A stretch of DNA of 64,000 bases from Saccharibacillus brassicae (GTDB taxonomy: Bacteria > Bacillota > Bacilli > Paenibacillales > Paenibacillaceae). Below, one piece after another: positions 10,487-19,262 of the stretch. The notes under the pieces are model-generated. The model made no database searches, was not told the DNA's origin, and saw only the letters and a list, made by a program, of their open reading frames with translations. Location of the stretch: NCBI RefSeq assembly GCF_006542275.1, contig NZ_CP041217.1, forward strand, positions 977,501 to 1,041,500, in the 5' to 3' direction. Position 1 is the stretch's first letter; each line of letters begins with the position of its first letter. The position numbers were made by a program, and so were the translations under genes.

Positions 10487-10515
10487 ATCTTAGCATGGAC
10501 TCCTACAGAAGTCAA
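10487..10515 (-). promoter_or_regulatory. Promoter of rplU-prp-rpmA
   Basis: Minus strand -35 TTGACT (10510-10515), 17-nt spacer, -10 TAAGAT (10487-10492) with a TGC extended -10. The -35 lies 5 bp after the rng stop, so L21 transcription starts inside the rng-rplU gap. Confidence 0.8.
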
Positions 10516-10519
10516 CCCA

Positions 10520-11758
10520 TTATCGAATCATGATTCGGCCCGTTCCTTCGCAGGACGGACAGACTTTGTAGAACAGGCCGGCGCCGCTCTCGCGTACCTT
10601 TTTGCGGGTCATTTCGAGCAGCCCGAGCTGGGTCCAACCGACGATCTGGGACTGCGTCCGGTCGCGGGCCAGACGTTCCCGCAATCGTTCGAGGACGCGC
10701 ATCCGGTTCACTTCTTCCCGCATGTCGATAAAGTCGACGATCACGATGCCGCCGACGTCGCGCAGGCGCAGCAGGCGGGCGATCTCTTCGGCGGCTTCGA
10801 GATTCGTATCCGTTACCGTCGTCTCCAGGCTGTCGTCCGCTCCCGTGAACTTGCCGGTATTGACGTCCACGACGGTCAGCGCTTCGGTCTGGTCCCAGAT
10901 CAGCGTTCCTCCTCCGGGCAGGCGAATCTTGCGGCCGAAATCGCGATGCAGCTGCTGTTCCACTTCGTAGCGTTCGAACATCGGCGTCGATTCCGTATGC
11001 AGGCGCACCCGCGGCTCGGCGCCGGGCAGCATCTCCTGCACGAAGGCAGACAGCTTGCCCTCCTGATTCGCATCGTCGACGATCAACTCGTCGGTCAGCG
11101 GATCGTAGACGTCGCGAATCATGCGCTGCGCGAGATCGAGATCCCGGTACAGCTCCTTCGGCGCGTCCACCCGCTCCGAGGCGGCGACGATCTCCTGCCA
11201 CCGGAGACGCAGCGTGTCCAGGTCTTCGGCCAGCTTGTCCTCGCTTTCGCCGCCGGCCACCGTACGCAGGATCAGTCCTTCTCCCGGACGACGTATTCCT
11301 TCCCCGAACGCTTTCATGCGGAGCCGATCGCTTTCGGGCGAAATCTTTTTGGACACCGCCACGTAATCCGCTTCCGGCATATAGACGAGGTAGCGGCCGG
11401 GCAGCGAATAATGCGTCGTGACCCGCGCCCCTTTGCCGCCGAACGGCTCTTTCGTAATCTGCACGAGCAGCTGCTGCCCTTTGCGGGCCATCTGCTCGAT
11501 CGAAGGTTTCTCCGGCGGATGTTTCTCCGTATGCGCGGGCAGCAGATCGTCGATATACAAAAAGGCGTTCTTTTTCAGCCCGATATCGACAAAAGCGGCC
11601 TGCATGCCCGGGAGGACGTTCACGATCCTGCCTTTGTAAAAACTGCCCGCCATTCCGTGTTCCTGCAAACGTTCCGCCGCAAATTCGATCAACCGCCCAT
11701 CGTCCAGCAGCGCCGCCTGCGTCCATTCCGATTCGTTATGCACAACCAGCTGTTTCAT
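10520..11758 (-). CDS. rng: Ribonuclease E/G family endoribonuclease
   Basis: Single-strand endoribonuclease acting in rRNA maturation or mRNA decay. The 412-residue protein has an N-terminal S1-like RNA-binding part (MQAAFVDIGLKKNAFLY), the RNase-H-like and 5'-sensor region (LPGGGTLIWDQTEAL), and catalytic DVNTGKFTG with a second metal-binding Asp in VIVDFIDMR. The C-terminal CPSCEGTG is the Zn-link. It lacks the long RNase E scaffold tail, so RNase G is the better name. GAGGTGA precedes the ATG. A long open frame on the other strand is only a shadow. Confidence 0.93.
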   Translation of the reverse strand: MKQLVVHNESEWTQAALLDDGRLIEFAAERLQEHGMAGSFYKGRIVNVLPGMQAAFVDIGLKKNAFLYIDDLLPAHTEKHPPEKPSIEQMARKGQQLLVQITKEPFGGKGARVTTHYSLPGRYLVYMPEADYVAVSKKISPESDRLRMKAFGEGIRRPGEGLILRTVAGGESEDKLAEDLDTLRLRWQEIVAASERVDAPKELYRDLDLAQRMIRDVYDPLTDELIVDDANQEGKLSAFVQEMLPGAEPRVRLHTESTPMFERYEVEQQLHRDFGRKIRLPGGGTLIWDQTEALTVVDVNTGKFTGADDSLETTVTDTNLEAAEEIARLLRLRDVGGIVIVDFIDMREEVNRMRVLERLRERLARDRTQSQIVGWTQLGLLEMTRKKVRESGAGLFYKVCPSCEGTGRIMIR

Positions 11759-11876
11759 CGGTCACCTCTTGCCCGGCATATTGTCGGTATTCGGCACGGC
11801 ATGAACCGCGCGATCCGCTTCCGTTTGTCTAAACGCGGTTCGGCCTCCAAAAGTTTCATTCCTGCGCCGCAATTAC

Positions 11877-11908
11877 GAAAAAGACCCTTCGCCGCAAGGC
11901 AAAGGGTC
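11877..11908 (-). terminator. Terminator after minD
   Basis: Minus-strand GACCCTTTGCC...GGCGAAGGGTC hairpin followed by TTTTTCG, about 20 bp after the minD stop. It ends the maf-radC-mreBCD-minCD cluster before rng. Confidence 0.85.
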
Positions 11909-11929
11909 CGCGGCGCCGAAGCCGGAACC

Positions 11930-12727
11930 TTATCTTCCGACGCCGAATATTTTCTTGAACAGATTGAATCGGCCTTTTTTCTCGTCCAGCTGCATAAGGG
12001 GCACGGTATCTCCCTGAATGCGCCGGGCGATGTTCCGATAAGCGATCGACGCTTTCGAATCCGGATTCATGACGGTCGGCTCGCCGGTGTTGGCGGCCTT
12101 GATGACCATCTCGTCGTCGGGCACGATGCCGAGCAGGTCGATATTGAGCACCTGCAGCACCTCGTCGACGTCCAGCATTTCTCCGGCTCTGACCATGTTC
12201 GGACGAATCCGGTTGACAATCAGTTTCGGCGAAGCAACGTGCGAGCTTTCAAGCAGACCGATGACCCGGTCGGCATCGCGTACCGCCGCATTCTCCGGCG
12301 TAGTGACCACGATCGCCTGATCGGCTCCGGCAATCGCGTTCTTGAAGCCCTGCTCGATACCGGCCGGACAATCGATCAGCACGTATTGAAATTCGTTCTT
12401 CAATTCGAGAATGATATCGCGGATCTGCTCCGGCGACACGGCATTTTTGTCCTTGGTCTGCGCGGCCGGAAGCATGTAAAGCTCTTCGAAGCGTTTGTCT
12501 TTGACCAGCGCCTGGTGCAGACGGCATCGGCCGTCGGCCACGTCGCAAATATCGTAAATGATCCGGTTCTCCAGTCCCATCACGACGTCCAGGTTGCGCA
12601 GGCCGATATCCGTATCGACCAGGCAGACCTTTTTGCCGAGCAGTGCCAGTGCCGTTCCGATATTGGCCGTGGTCGTCGTTTTGCCGACGCCGCCTTTTCC
12701 CGAAGTGACGACTATAGCCTCTCCCAT
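11930..12727 (-). CDS. minD: Septum site-determining ATPase MinD
   Basis: Membrane-associated ParA-type ATPase that recruits MinC to block division at the poles. The 265-residue protein has the deviant Walker A SGKGGVGKTTT (9-19), the switch motif LIDCPAG, and a C-terminal amphipathic helix (GRFNLFKKIFGVGR) for membrane targeting. It follows minC by 3 bp. No minE is seen, as expected for Bacillales, which use DivIVA for positioning. Confidence 0.97.
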   Translation of the reverse strand: MGEAIVVTSGKGGVGKTTTTANIGTALALLGKKVCLVDTDIGLRNLDVVMGLENRIIYDICDVADGRCRLHQALVKDKRFEELYMLPAAQTKDKNAVSPEQIRDIILELKNEFQYVLIDCPAGIEQGFKNAIAGADQAIVVTTPENAAVRDADRVIGLLESSHVASPKLIVNRIRPNMVRAGEMLDVDEVLQVLNIDLLGIVPDDEMVIKAANTGEPTVMNPDSKASIAYRNIARRIQGDTVPLMQLDEKKGRFNLFKKIFGVGR

Positions 12728-12730
12728 TCT

Positions 12731-13417
12731 CTACACTCCTTTGAACACATTCAGATCCCGGCGCAGCCGGGCAATATTCGCCATTTTGTCAATCTGCATC
12801 TGCCCGTCCTTGAGGTAGGCGAATTCCATCTGCGTCTCGTGCGGATGGGAACTCTGTTCTTCGCCGCTGTCGGGCGGGCGGCTGATCACTTCCGCGATCC
12901 GCAGTTGGGTCGGCGCCAGATACGAAGCCCCGATAATCGCGTGCTCGCTGCCTTCCGAACCGGCATGAGCCATTCCGCGCAGTGCCCCGAGAATATAAAT
13001 ATCGCCGGTACATACGATGGAGCCTCCCGGATTGACATCGCCCAGAAACAGCAGATTGCCTTCCTGCCTGAGCACCTGCCCGGAACGGACCATGCCGCTC
13101 ATCGTCGTGATCGGCGTGCGCAGTACCGCGTTCTCCCGCACTTCGACCAACTTGGCGCCTTCGATCGAGCGGACGAGCAAATTGCGCTTCGTGCGCAGCA
13201 CGTCCAAAAGGGCCAGCTTCTGTTCGTCCGTCAGGTCGCGGCTGCCGTACTGCACGTCGATCGCGACGAGCGGACCGCTCAAAATCGCCTGGTGGCTGTG
13301 CTCCAGCATATCCTGAAGCTCGGACACCAGCTCGTCAAAATCGCATTGTTCGTCCAGACGAAACACGAGGCCGTCCTTGATTCCCTTGATTGTCACGAGA
13401 CTTCGTTTGATGGACAT
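12731..13417 (-). CDS. minC: Septum site-determining protein MinC
   Basis: Inhibitor of FtsZ ring assembly, acting with MinD. The 228-residue protein has an N-terminal FtsZ-facing domain (1-100) and a C-terminal beta-helix domain (about 115-215) with the repeated glycine turns EGNLLFLGDVNPGG and GDIYILGALRGMAHAG that bind MinD. The gap to minD is 3 bp and to mreD 84 bp, the usual mreBCD-minCD order. Confidence 0.95.
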   Translation of the reverse strand: MSIKRSLVTIKGIKDGLVFRLDEQCDFDELVSELQDMLEHSHQAILSGPLVAIDVQYGSRDLTDEQKLALLDVLRTKRNLLVRSIEGAKLVEVRENAVLRTPITTMSGMVRSGQVLRQEGNLLFLGDVNPGGSIVCTGDIYILGALRGMAHAGSEGSEHAIIGASYLAPTQLRIAEVISRPPDSGEEQSSHPHETQMEFAYLKDGQMQIDKMANIARLRRDLNVFKGV

Positions 13418-13501
13418 CTCCCCCGCTCCCCCTTCGACTGAATCTTTTCGAGACGAAGGTTCCTTTCTCCTGCACGAATCGCATAAAAGTTGCCGCCGCG
13501 C

Positions 13502-14032
13502 CTATTTGTTGTCTTCTTTTTTCGCACGCAGCGGCATCTTGTCGAACTGTCGGCGGATCGGCACGTAGACGATCAGCGCGAATACCGTTCGCAGCAGCAG
13601 ATCGGGGACGATGTACTGGACGAGCGCCCAGTCGTAGGACTGTTCGTTGAAGTTGAACACGGTATAGATCCCGAACAGCATACTGTCCAAAATAAAACTG
13701 CCGAGCATGACGACGCTGAGCATGACCGGAAGCGGCGCTTTCGGAAGCTGGAACACCAGTCCGAGCAAATAGGCGGTAAAGCCCATCGTAAACGAATAAG
13801 GGCCGAGCATCGCGCCGTAAAAGACGACGTCGTGCAGCATGCCGAACACGACGCCAAGCGCCATCGCCGCGTAGCGGTGACGGTAGACGGCCACGAACAG
13901 AATGCACACGAACACCAGGTTCGGCATCAGATGCGGAATCCAGCTCTGCGGCATGAACCACGGCAGCACGCTCGTTTCGATCAGGAACAAGATGAACAGC
14001 AGCAGGACGAGAAACTGTTTGCGCCAGGTCAT
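13502..14032 (-). CDS. mreD: Rod shape-determining protein MreD
   Basis: Integral membrane partner of MreC and MreB in the elongation machinery. The 176-residue protein shows about five hydrophobic segments and a basic tail (PLRAKKEDNK). I chose the ATG at 14032 (MTWRKQFLVLLL), which makes a 4-bp ATGA overlap with the mreC stop. The longer upstream frame merely overlaps mreC. Confidence 0.92.
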   Translation of the reverse strand: MTWRKQFLVLLLFILFLIETSVLPWFMPQSWIPHLMPNLVFVCILFVAVYRHRYAAMALGVVFGMLHDVVFYGAMLGPYSFTMGFTAYLLGLVFQLPKAPLPVMLSVVMLGSFILDSMLFGIYTVFNFNEQSYDWALVQYIVPDLLLRTVFALIVYVPIRRQFDKMPLRAKKEDNK

Positions 14033-14931
14033 GGCGTATCGTCTCCCGCTGCCGGCTCCGGTCCCGGAACCACGATAAAGAGTTCCTTCCATTCGACGAA
14101 GCTGGCCGAAGGACGGATTTTGGCCGTATCGCTCAAGCCGAACTCGCTCTGCTCGACCGCCATGACTTCACCGAGTACGATGCCCGCCGGGAATACGCCG
14201 CCGCTGCCCGAGGTGACGATGATATCGTTGACTTCGACTTTCGGTTTGGTCGGATCGTTGTTCTGAATGCCGCTCATGATCAGACGCTTCTGCTTCACGT
14301 CGTACGTCTCGACGATCCCGAACGTGCCGGGCTTGCCGGTAACCGTCGCGGAAATCGCGTAGCTGTCGGGCGACGTAAGGCTGAGGGAGGTAATAAGCTG
14401 GATCGTCGACGTATAGTCGGTCGTCGTGCTGACCACGCCGACCATGCCTTCGATGCTTGTGACCGCCATGCCGACTTTCACGCCGTCCTTGGCGCCCACG
14501 TCGACGTTAACGGTCGGATTGTTGACGTCTTCGTTAACCGAAATGACCTGGGCAAACCGGAAATGTTTTTCCGAATTTTCGGTCTGGGTCTGCGTGAACA
14601 CAAGAGCCTTTTTAAGATCGTCGACTTTCGTTCGCAGCGAGTCGTAGTCGATCAGTTCCCGATCCAGTTCCGCCACTTTGATTCTGAGCTTTTCGTTTTC
14701 TTTGTAGACGCCGCTGAGCTCCGAGATGTCTTCGAAAAATCCGGACACCGCCGTTGCCGGCTTGCTGACGAGTTTTTGCGTATAGCCGACCGTGTCCTTG
14801 ACGAATTTCTCCGGCCAGGTCAAACCGATGCGATCGCCGAGCGTCACGCCCATCAGGGCGATGAACAGCACCAGCACGATCAGCAGGATAAACAGCTTGC
14901 GATTTCCAAACATTCTAAACAGTTCGAACAC
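14029..14931 (-). CDS. mreC: Cell shape-determining protein MreC
   Basis: Extracytoplasmic scaffold linking MreB to cell-wall synthases. The 300-residue protein has one N-terminal membrane helix (about 10-30), a coiled coil around 65-105 (YKENEKLRIKVAELDREL), and the MreC beta-barrel region with GVKVGMAVTSIEGMVG and VTSGSGGVFPAGIVLGEV. It lies 44 bp after mreB and overlaps mreD by 4 bp. Confidence 0.95.
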   Translation of the reverse strand: MFELFRMFGNRKLFILLIVLVLFIALMGVTLGDRIGLTWPEKFVKDTVGYTQKLVSKPATAVSGFFEDISELSGVYKENEKLRIKVAELDRELIDYDSLRTKVDDLKKALVFTQTQTENSEKHFRFAQVISVNEDVNNPTVNVDVGAKDGVKVGMAVTSIEGMVGVVSTTTDYTSTIQLITSLSLTSPDSYAISATVTGKPGTFGIVETYDVKQKRLIMSGIQNNDPTKPKVEVNDIIVTSGSGGVFPAGIVLGEVMAVEQSEFGLSDTAKIRPSASFVEWKELFIVVPGPEPAAGDDTP

Positions 14932-14975
14932 CCTCTAACATCGCTGAATTGTCCGTAAGCATGTGCCGCCTCGAA

Positions 14976-16007
14976 TCAGCCGCGCTTGGAGCGCGAGTTG
15001 CTCGTTCCGCGGGATTTGAACAGGTGAATATTGTCGAGTGCGCGGCCCGTGCCGATCGCGACGCAGTCCAGCGGATTCTCGGCCACGATGACCGGCATTC
15101 CGGTCTCGCCGGCCAGCAGCTTGTCCAGGTTGCGCAGCAGGGCGCCGCCGCCTGTCAGGACGATGCCGCGGTCCATAATGTCGGCCGCAAGTTCCGGCGG
15201 ACATTTCTCCAGCGTCACTTTGACCGCTTCGACGATCGCGCTCACCGTATCGGCCAAAGCCTCGGTGATTTCCTGCGAAGTGATCGAAATGGTCTTCGGC
15301 AGGCCGCTGACGAGGTCGCGTCCGCGAATTTCGATCGTTTCCGGCGTCTCCAGCTGGATCGCCGAACCGATTTCCATTTTGAGCATTTCCGACGTGCGTT
15401 CGCCGATCATCAGGTTGTACTGACGCTTGACGTACTGGATGATGGACTCGTCCATCTCGTCGCCGGCTACGCGTACCGAACGCGCGGTTACGATGCCGCC
15501 GAGCGAAATGACGGCCACTTCCGTCGTGCCGCCGCCGATATCGACGACCATGCTGCCCGTCGGTTCCCATACCGGCAGATCGGCGCCGATCGCCGCCGCG
15601 AACGGCTCTTCGATCGTGAACGCTTCGCGCGCTCCGGCCTGCTTCGTCGCGTCTTCGACCGCACGCTGTTCAACGGCCGTAATGCCGGACGGCACGCAGA
15701 CCATCACGTTCGGATGGCGCTGGAAGAACGAACGCTTTTTCTGCGCCTGATTGATGAAGTATTTGATCATCGTAGCGGTCGTATCGAAATCGGCGATAAC
15801 GCCGTCTTTCATCGGACGGATCGCGCGGATGTTGCCCGGCGTGCGGCCGATCATTTTCTTGGCGTCTTCGCCTACCGCCTCGATCGTTTTCGTGTCCGTG
15901 CGGATCGCGACTACGGAAGGTTCTCTCACGACAATGCCTTTTCCTCGTACATATACCAGCGTGTTGGCGGTGCCCAAATCGATTCCCAGATCTTTATTGC
16001 CCATCAT
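14976..16007 (-). CDS. mreB: Rod shape-determining actin homologue MreB
   Basis: Actin-like ATPase that guides lateral wall synthesis. The 343-residue protein has the phosphate 1 motif [10 protein letters not shown] near the start, the phosphate 2 motif [16 protein letters not shown], and the adenosine motif [13 protein letters not shown]. It leads the mreBCD-minCD cluster 95 bp after radC; a weak hairpin between them leaves open whether mreB has its own promoter. Confidence 0.97.
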   Translation of the reverse strand: MMGNKDLGIDLGTANTLVYVRGKGIVVREPSVVAIRTDTKTIEAVGEDAKKMIGRTPGNIRAIRPMKDGVIADFDTTATMIKYFINQAQKKRSFFQRHPNVMVCVPSGITAVEQRAVEDATKQAGAREAFTIEEPFAAAIGADLPVWEPTGSMVVDIGGGTTEVAVISLGGIVTARSVRVAGDEMDESIIQYVKRQYNLMIGERTSEMLKMEIGSAIQLETPETIEIRGRDLVSGLPKTISITSQEITEALADTVSAIVEAVKVTLEKCPPELAADIMDRGIVLTGGGALLRNLDKLLAGETGMPVIVAENPLDCVAIGTGRALDNIHLFKSRGTSNSRSKRG

Positions 16008-16071
16008 TCTTTTAAACTCCCTTTCTCGTTCGGATTGTTTGTAGGTTCAATTCCGCGTGCATAAATAAAAT

Positions 16072-16088
16072 CCGTCTGCATAAGACGG
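16072..16088 (-). terminator. Weak hairpin after radC
   Basis: Minus-strand CCGTCT/AGACGG stem with a five-base loop followed by ATTTTATTT. The stem is only 6 bp, so it may be a partial terminator that lets some transcripts continue into mreB. Confidence 0.4.
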
Positions 16089-16102
16089 AATGGTCACATC
16101 AT

Positions 16103-16807
16103 TCACATCAAGCCCTGTTCTTTCAAGCTCACGTACGTGCCGTCGCCGACCACGATATGGTCCAGCACGTCGATACCGACGATCCGGCCCGCTTCGACAA
16201 GCCTTTTGGTCAGCGAAATGTCTTCGGGACTCGGAGCCGGATCGCCGCTCGGATGGTTGTGCGCGCATATGATCGAAGCGCTGCTGCACTTGATCGCCGC
16301 CCGGAATACTTCGCGGGGATGCACGATCGAAGCGTTCAGGCTTCCGACCGACAGCGTCTCTTGGCCGATAACGTGATTTTTCGTATTCAAAAACAAACAC
16401 ACGAAATGCTCTTTGCGCAGATCCTGCAGTTCTTCGGCAACGGCTTCGTACGCGTCTCTCGGACTGCGCACGATGACACGTTCGCCGAAGGTTCGGCGCG
16501 ACAGGCGCAGGCCGAGCTCGATCCCGGCTTTGAGCTGGACCGCTTTGGCCGGGCCGATGCCTTTGATCTGCATCAATTCCGTCAGGCTCAAATCCGCCAG
16601 TCCCTTGAGACTGCCGGCTTCGTTCAGGACGCGCTGGGCCAGATGCACCGCCGATTCGCCCTGCATGCCGGTCTGAATCAAAATGGCGAGCAGTTCGGTG
16701 TGGCTCAGCGCTCCCGCGCCGTATTGAAGCATGCGCTCCCGGGGTCTGTCTTCGCCCGGAACGCCGCGCAGCGGACGGCTTGTATGCGACTCCATGACCT
16801 GCCTCAT
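16103..16807 (-). CDS. radC: RadC/YsxA family JAB-domain protein
   Basis: A 234-residue MPN/JAB metalloprotease-fold protein of unsettled function; despite its name, a repair role is not established. A helix-hairpin-helix (79-92, MQIKGIGPAKAVQL) precedes the JAB domain, whose metal motif HNHPSGD lies at 183-189 with SVGSLNASIVHPRE before it. It stands between maf and mreB as in Bacillus (maf-radC-mreB). The start at 16807 follows GGAG at 9 nt; an ATG four codons later is possible. Confidence 0.93.
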   Translation of the reverse strand: MRQVMESHTSRPLRGVPGEDRPRERMLQYGAGALSHTELLAILIQTGMQGESAVHLAQRVLNEAGSLKGLADLSLTELMQIKGIGPAKAVQLKAGIELGLRLSRRTFGERVIVRSPRDAYEAVAEELQDLRKEHFVCLFLNTKNHVIGQETLSVGSLNASIVHPREVFRAAIKCSSASIICAHNHPSGDPAPSPEDISLTKRLVEAGRIVGIDVLDHIVVGDGTYVSLKEQGLM

Positions 16808-16901
16808 TTCTCGGGTCTCCGAAAACGGGTCCTCATGCGTTTCTCAAGCGGAAATCCAGCTTATGTACGCCTACCTCGGGGCAGCCGAAAATACGGAACC
16901 T

Positions 16902-17519
16902 CTATGGATTGGACGGCATCAGGCCGATTCCGAAGCCTTCGAGCATTTCGCCCAGCAGAGCCAGCGGAAGACCGACTACCGTAAAATAATCGCCTTCGAT
17001 CGAATCGACCAGCAGCGCTCCGAGACCTTGTATCGCATAAGCGCCCGCCTTGTCCATCGGCTCTCCGCTTTTCACGTAATCTTCAATTCGCCGCCGGCTT
17101 AAAGCTTTCATGCGCACGCGCGTGGAGCCGTGCCGAACGTCTTCGCGTCCGCTCGCTTCGTCGATGCAGGCCACGCCCGTATGCACGAGATGTTCGCGGC
17201 CCTGCAGCATGCCCAGCATGCGAACCGCGTCCTGCGCGGTATCCGGCTTGCCGAGCACCGTGCCTTCAAGCACGACGATCGTGTCGCTGCCGACGATCAC
17301 GCCCGCGCCGGAACGGCGCGCAAGCACCGATCGGGCTTTGCGAAGCGCCAGCTCCTCGACGATGCGCGCCGGTTCCCAGTCCGCCGGCACGTCTTCGCCT
17401 GACAGGCTGGGCTCGACGACGAAGTTCGCGCCGAGCGAAGCCAGCAGTTCGCGCCTGCGCGGAGAAGCGGAAGCAAGTATGATCTGACGGGCGTGCGTTG
17501 ATTTCGATTGATTGTCCAA
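16902..17519 (-). CDS. maf: Maf family nucleoside triphosphate pyrophosphatase
   Basis: House-cleaning pyrophosphatase of the Maf family, which hydrolyses non-canonical or modified nucleotides and is associated with septum inhibition in Bacillus. The 205-residue protein shows the signature IILASASPRRRELL near the N terminus, GSDTIVVLEGTVLGKP and the late TGVACID and GDYFTVVGLPL motifs. I chose a TTG start at 17519 because AAAGGAG lies 10 nt upstream. The frame stays open for ten more codons without a better start. Confidence 0.9.
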   Translation of the reverse strand: MDNQSKSTHARQIILASASPRRRELLASLGANFVVEPSLSGEDVPADWEPARIVEELALRKARSVLARRSGAGVIVGSDTIVVLEGTVLGKPDTAQDAVRMLGMLQGREHLVHTGVACIDEASGREDVRHGSTRVRMKALSRRRIEDYVKSGEPMDKAGAYAIQGLGALLVDSIEGDYFTVVGLPLALLGEMLEGFGIGLMPSNP

Positions 17520-17724
17520 AATGAAGAAACTCCTTTGAGCCGGTCGCACCGCGCCGCGTTCGCTTCGCGTTCAACCGGTACTTCGGGACGGCTTGGGCGT
17601 CCGCGCGACGAACCTTATGGCGGTCCGCTCCATAACCGGAATACCGCTGCGCCAAGCCTTCGGCAAAGCCGAAGCGCAGCTCCGTGGGTCTGTTCGGCGC
17701 CCATAAGGGTTCAGAACAAACATT

Positions 17725-17753
17725 ATTATACGTGCTATCGGGCGGCAATACAA
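17725..17753 (-). promoter_or_regulatory. Promoter of maf-radC-mreBCD-minCD
   Basis: Minus strand -35 TTGTAT (17748-17753), 17-nt spacer, perfect -10 TATAAT (17725-17730), about 205 bp before the maf start. Confidence 0.65.
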
Positions 17754-17789
17754 ACTTAATCGCCCAAGCGCCCCGCCGAGTGGCGAAAG

Positions 17790-17829
17790 AGCCGTTCCGC
17801 GGCCGCTTAACGCGGCTTGGGGAACGGCT
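17790..17829 (-). terminator. Probable terminator after murC
   Basis: AGCCGTTCC and GGAACGGCT form 9-bp arms around a partly self-complementary GC-rich loop, followed on the minus strand by CTTTCG. The T run is poor, so termination may be partial. Confidence 0.5.
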
Positions 17830-17874
17830 CTGGTCATTCATGGCGCACTCGCGGCCTTTCGGGCAGGCCCGAAG

Positions 17875-19254
17875 TTACGCGTGCTTGGCTTTCCAGTCTT
17901 CGGCAAACGCATGCGACACTTTCCAGATGTCGCCCGCGCCCATCGTGATGACGAGATCGCCATCTTGGATACGGCCGGTCAGATCTTCGAGCACTTCTTC
18001 CTTCGTCGCCAGGTAACGGGCGTCGGCGTTGCTGTTCTGCCGGATCAGGTCGGTCAGCGCGGCCGAGTTCACGCCTTCGATCGGCTGTTCGCCGGGCGGG
18101 GAGTAAATATCGACGATAATCGCTTCGTCGGCATCCCCGAAAGCGCGGCTGAACGCGTCGAGCAGGAAAAACGTGCGCGTATAGCGCTGCGGCTGGAACA
18201 CGGCCACGATCCGTTTGCCTGTCGACTTCGCGGCGCGCAGCGTCGCTTCGATCTCTGTCGGATGGTGGGCGTAATCGTCCACCACCAGCACGCCGGCCGT
18301 ATCGACCAGCACCTGGAAGCGCCGCTTCGCGCCGTTGAACTTCGACAGCCCTTCGGCCGCCTGCTCGAACGGAATGCCCGATTTGATGCAGGCGATCAGC
18401 GCGGCCGTGGCGTTGTAGACGTTATACTTGCCGGGCACGAACAGGTTGACCCGTCCGAGTTCGCGTCCTTCCGTGCTCACGGTGAACGAAGAACGGCGGT
18501 CGCCCAGCTCGATATCCGAAATCCGGTAATCGGCTTCTTCGCCCATGCCGTACGTCACGAGTTTGCAGGTCAGCTTGGGCATCATCTCGCGCAGGTTCTC
18601 GTCGTCGGCGCAGACGATCGCGCAGCCTTCGCTTCGCGTCTGGTTCAGGAACTGTACGTAAGCTTCCTTGATCTTCTCGAAGCTGCCTTCGTAGTTTTCC
18701 AGATGGTCGGCTTCGATATTGGTCACGATGCTGATGTAAGGATGATACTGCAGGAACGTGCCGTCGCTTTCGTCGGCTTCCGCCACGACGTATTCGCTTT
18801 TGCCGGCTTTGGCGTTCGTGCCGAAGCCCACGATCTCGCCGCCGATAATATAGGTCGGATCGGTTCCGCATTCTTCCATCGCGAGCGCGGTCATCGACGA
18901 AGTAGTCGTCTTGCCGTGGGCTCCCGCTACCGCGATGCCTTTGCGCTCGTTGAGCAGGCGCGCCAGCATCTGCGAACGGTGCAGCGTCGGAATGCCGAGG
19001 CGCTGCGCTTCCACGCGCTCCACGTTGTCTTCCGGCAGCGCGGTCGAATAGACGACCGTGTCGGCGCCCTGCACGTGCTTGGCTTCATGGCCGTAATGGA
19101 TAACGGCTCCTCCTTCGACCAGCTTGCGGGTGAGGTTCTGTTCGGCCACGTCGGACCCCGTAATTTTGTATCCCATCTCAAGCAGTACCCGGGCGATCGC
19201 ACTCATGCCGTAACCGCCGATGCCGATGAAATGGATGTGTTCTGTCTTTTTCAT
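17875..19254 (-). CDS. murC: UDP-N-acetylmuramate--L-alanine ligase
   Basis: Adds the first amino acid to UDP-MurNAc in peptidoglycan synthesis. The 459-residue protein has the N-terminal UDP-binding HFIGIGGYGMSAIA, the Mur-ligase ATP loop GAHGKTTTSSM (about residues 107-117) and DDYAHHPTEIEATL in the C-terminal domain. I chose ATG 19254 (MKKTEHIHF), with GGTGA 8 nt upstream. A GTG five codons earlier overlaps the folC stop. It is the third gene of valS-folC-murC. Confidence 0.96.
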   Translation of the reverse strand: MKKTEHIHFIGIGGYGMSAIARVLLEMGYKITGSDVAEQNLTRKLVEGGAVIHYGHEAKHVQGADTVVYSTALPEDNVERVEAQRLGIPTLHRSQMLARLLNERKGIAVAGAHGKTTTSSMTALAMEECGTDPTYIIGGEIVGFGTNAKAGKSEYVVAEADESDGTFLQYHPYISIVTNIEADHLENYEGSFEKIKEAYVQFLNQTRSEGCAIVCADDENLREMMPKLTCKLVTYGMGEEADYRISDIELGDRRSSFTVSTEGRELGRVNLFVPGKYNVYNATAALIACIKSGIPFEQAAEGLSKFNGAKRRFQVLVDTAGVLVVDDYAHHPTEIEATLRAAKSTGKRIVAVFQPQRYTRTFFLLDAFSRAFGDADEAIIVDIYSPPGEQPIEGVNSAALTDLIRQNSNADARYLATKEEVLEDLTGRIQDGDLVITMGAGDIWKVSHAFAEDWKAKHA

Positions 19255-19262
19255 ATTGCGTT

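Larger units (their letters stand above)
17520..17874. other. Intergenic region between maf and murC
   Basis: A 355-bp gap with no supported gene. It holds the promoter that drives maf and the cell-shape genes (17725-17753) and an inverted repeat after murC (17790-17829). Several open frames cross it but none has a ribosome-binding site or recognisable product. Confidence 0.6.

Noticed and set aside
10512-11726. 404-residue minus-strand frame overlapping rng in another phase
   Set aside because: Same strand but different phase from a complete RNase E/G protein; very Arg/Ala/Gly-rich and without motifs.
10343-13441. 1032-residue plus-strand open frame opposite rng, minD and minC
   Set aside because: It is antisense to clear genes and also crosses the terminator and gaps between them; this is a codon-bias shadow.
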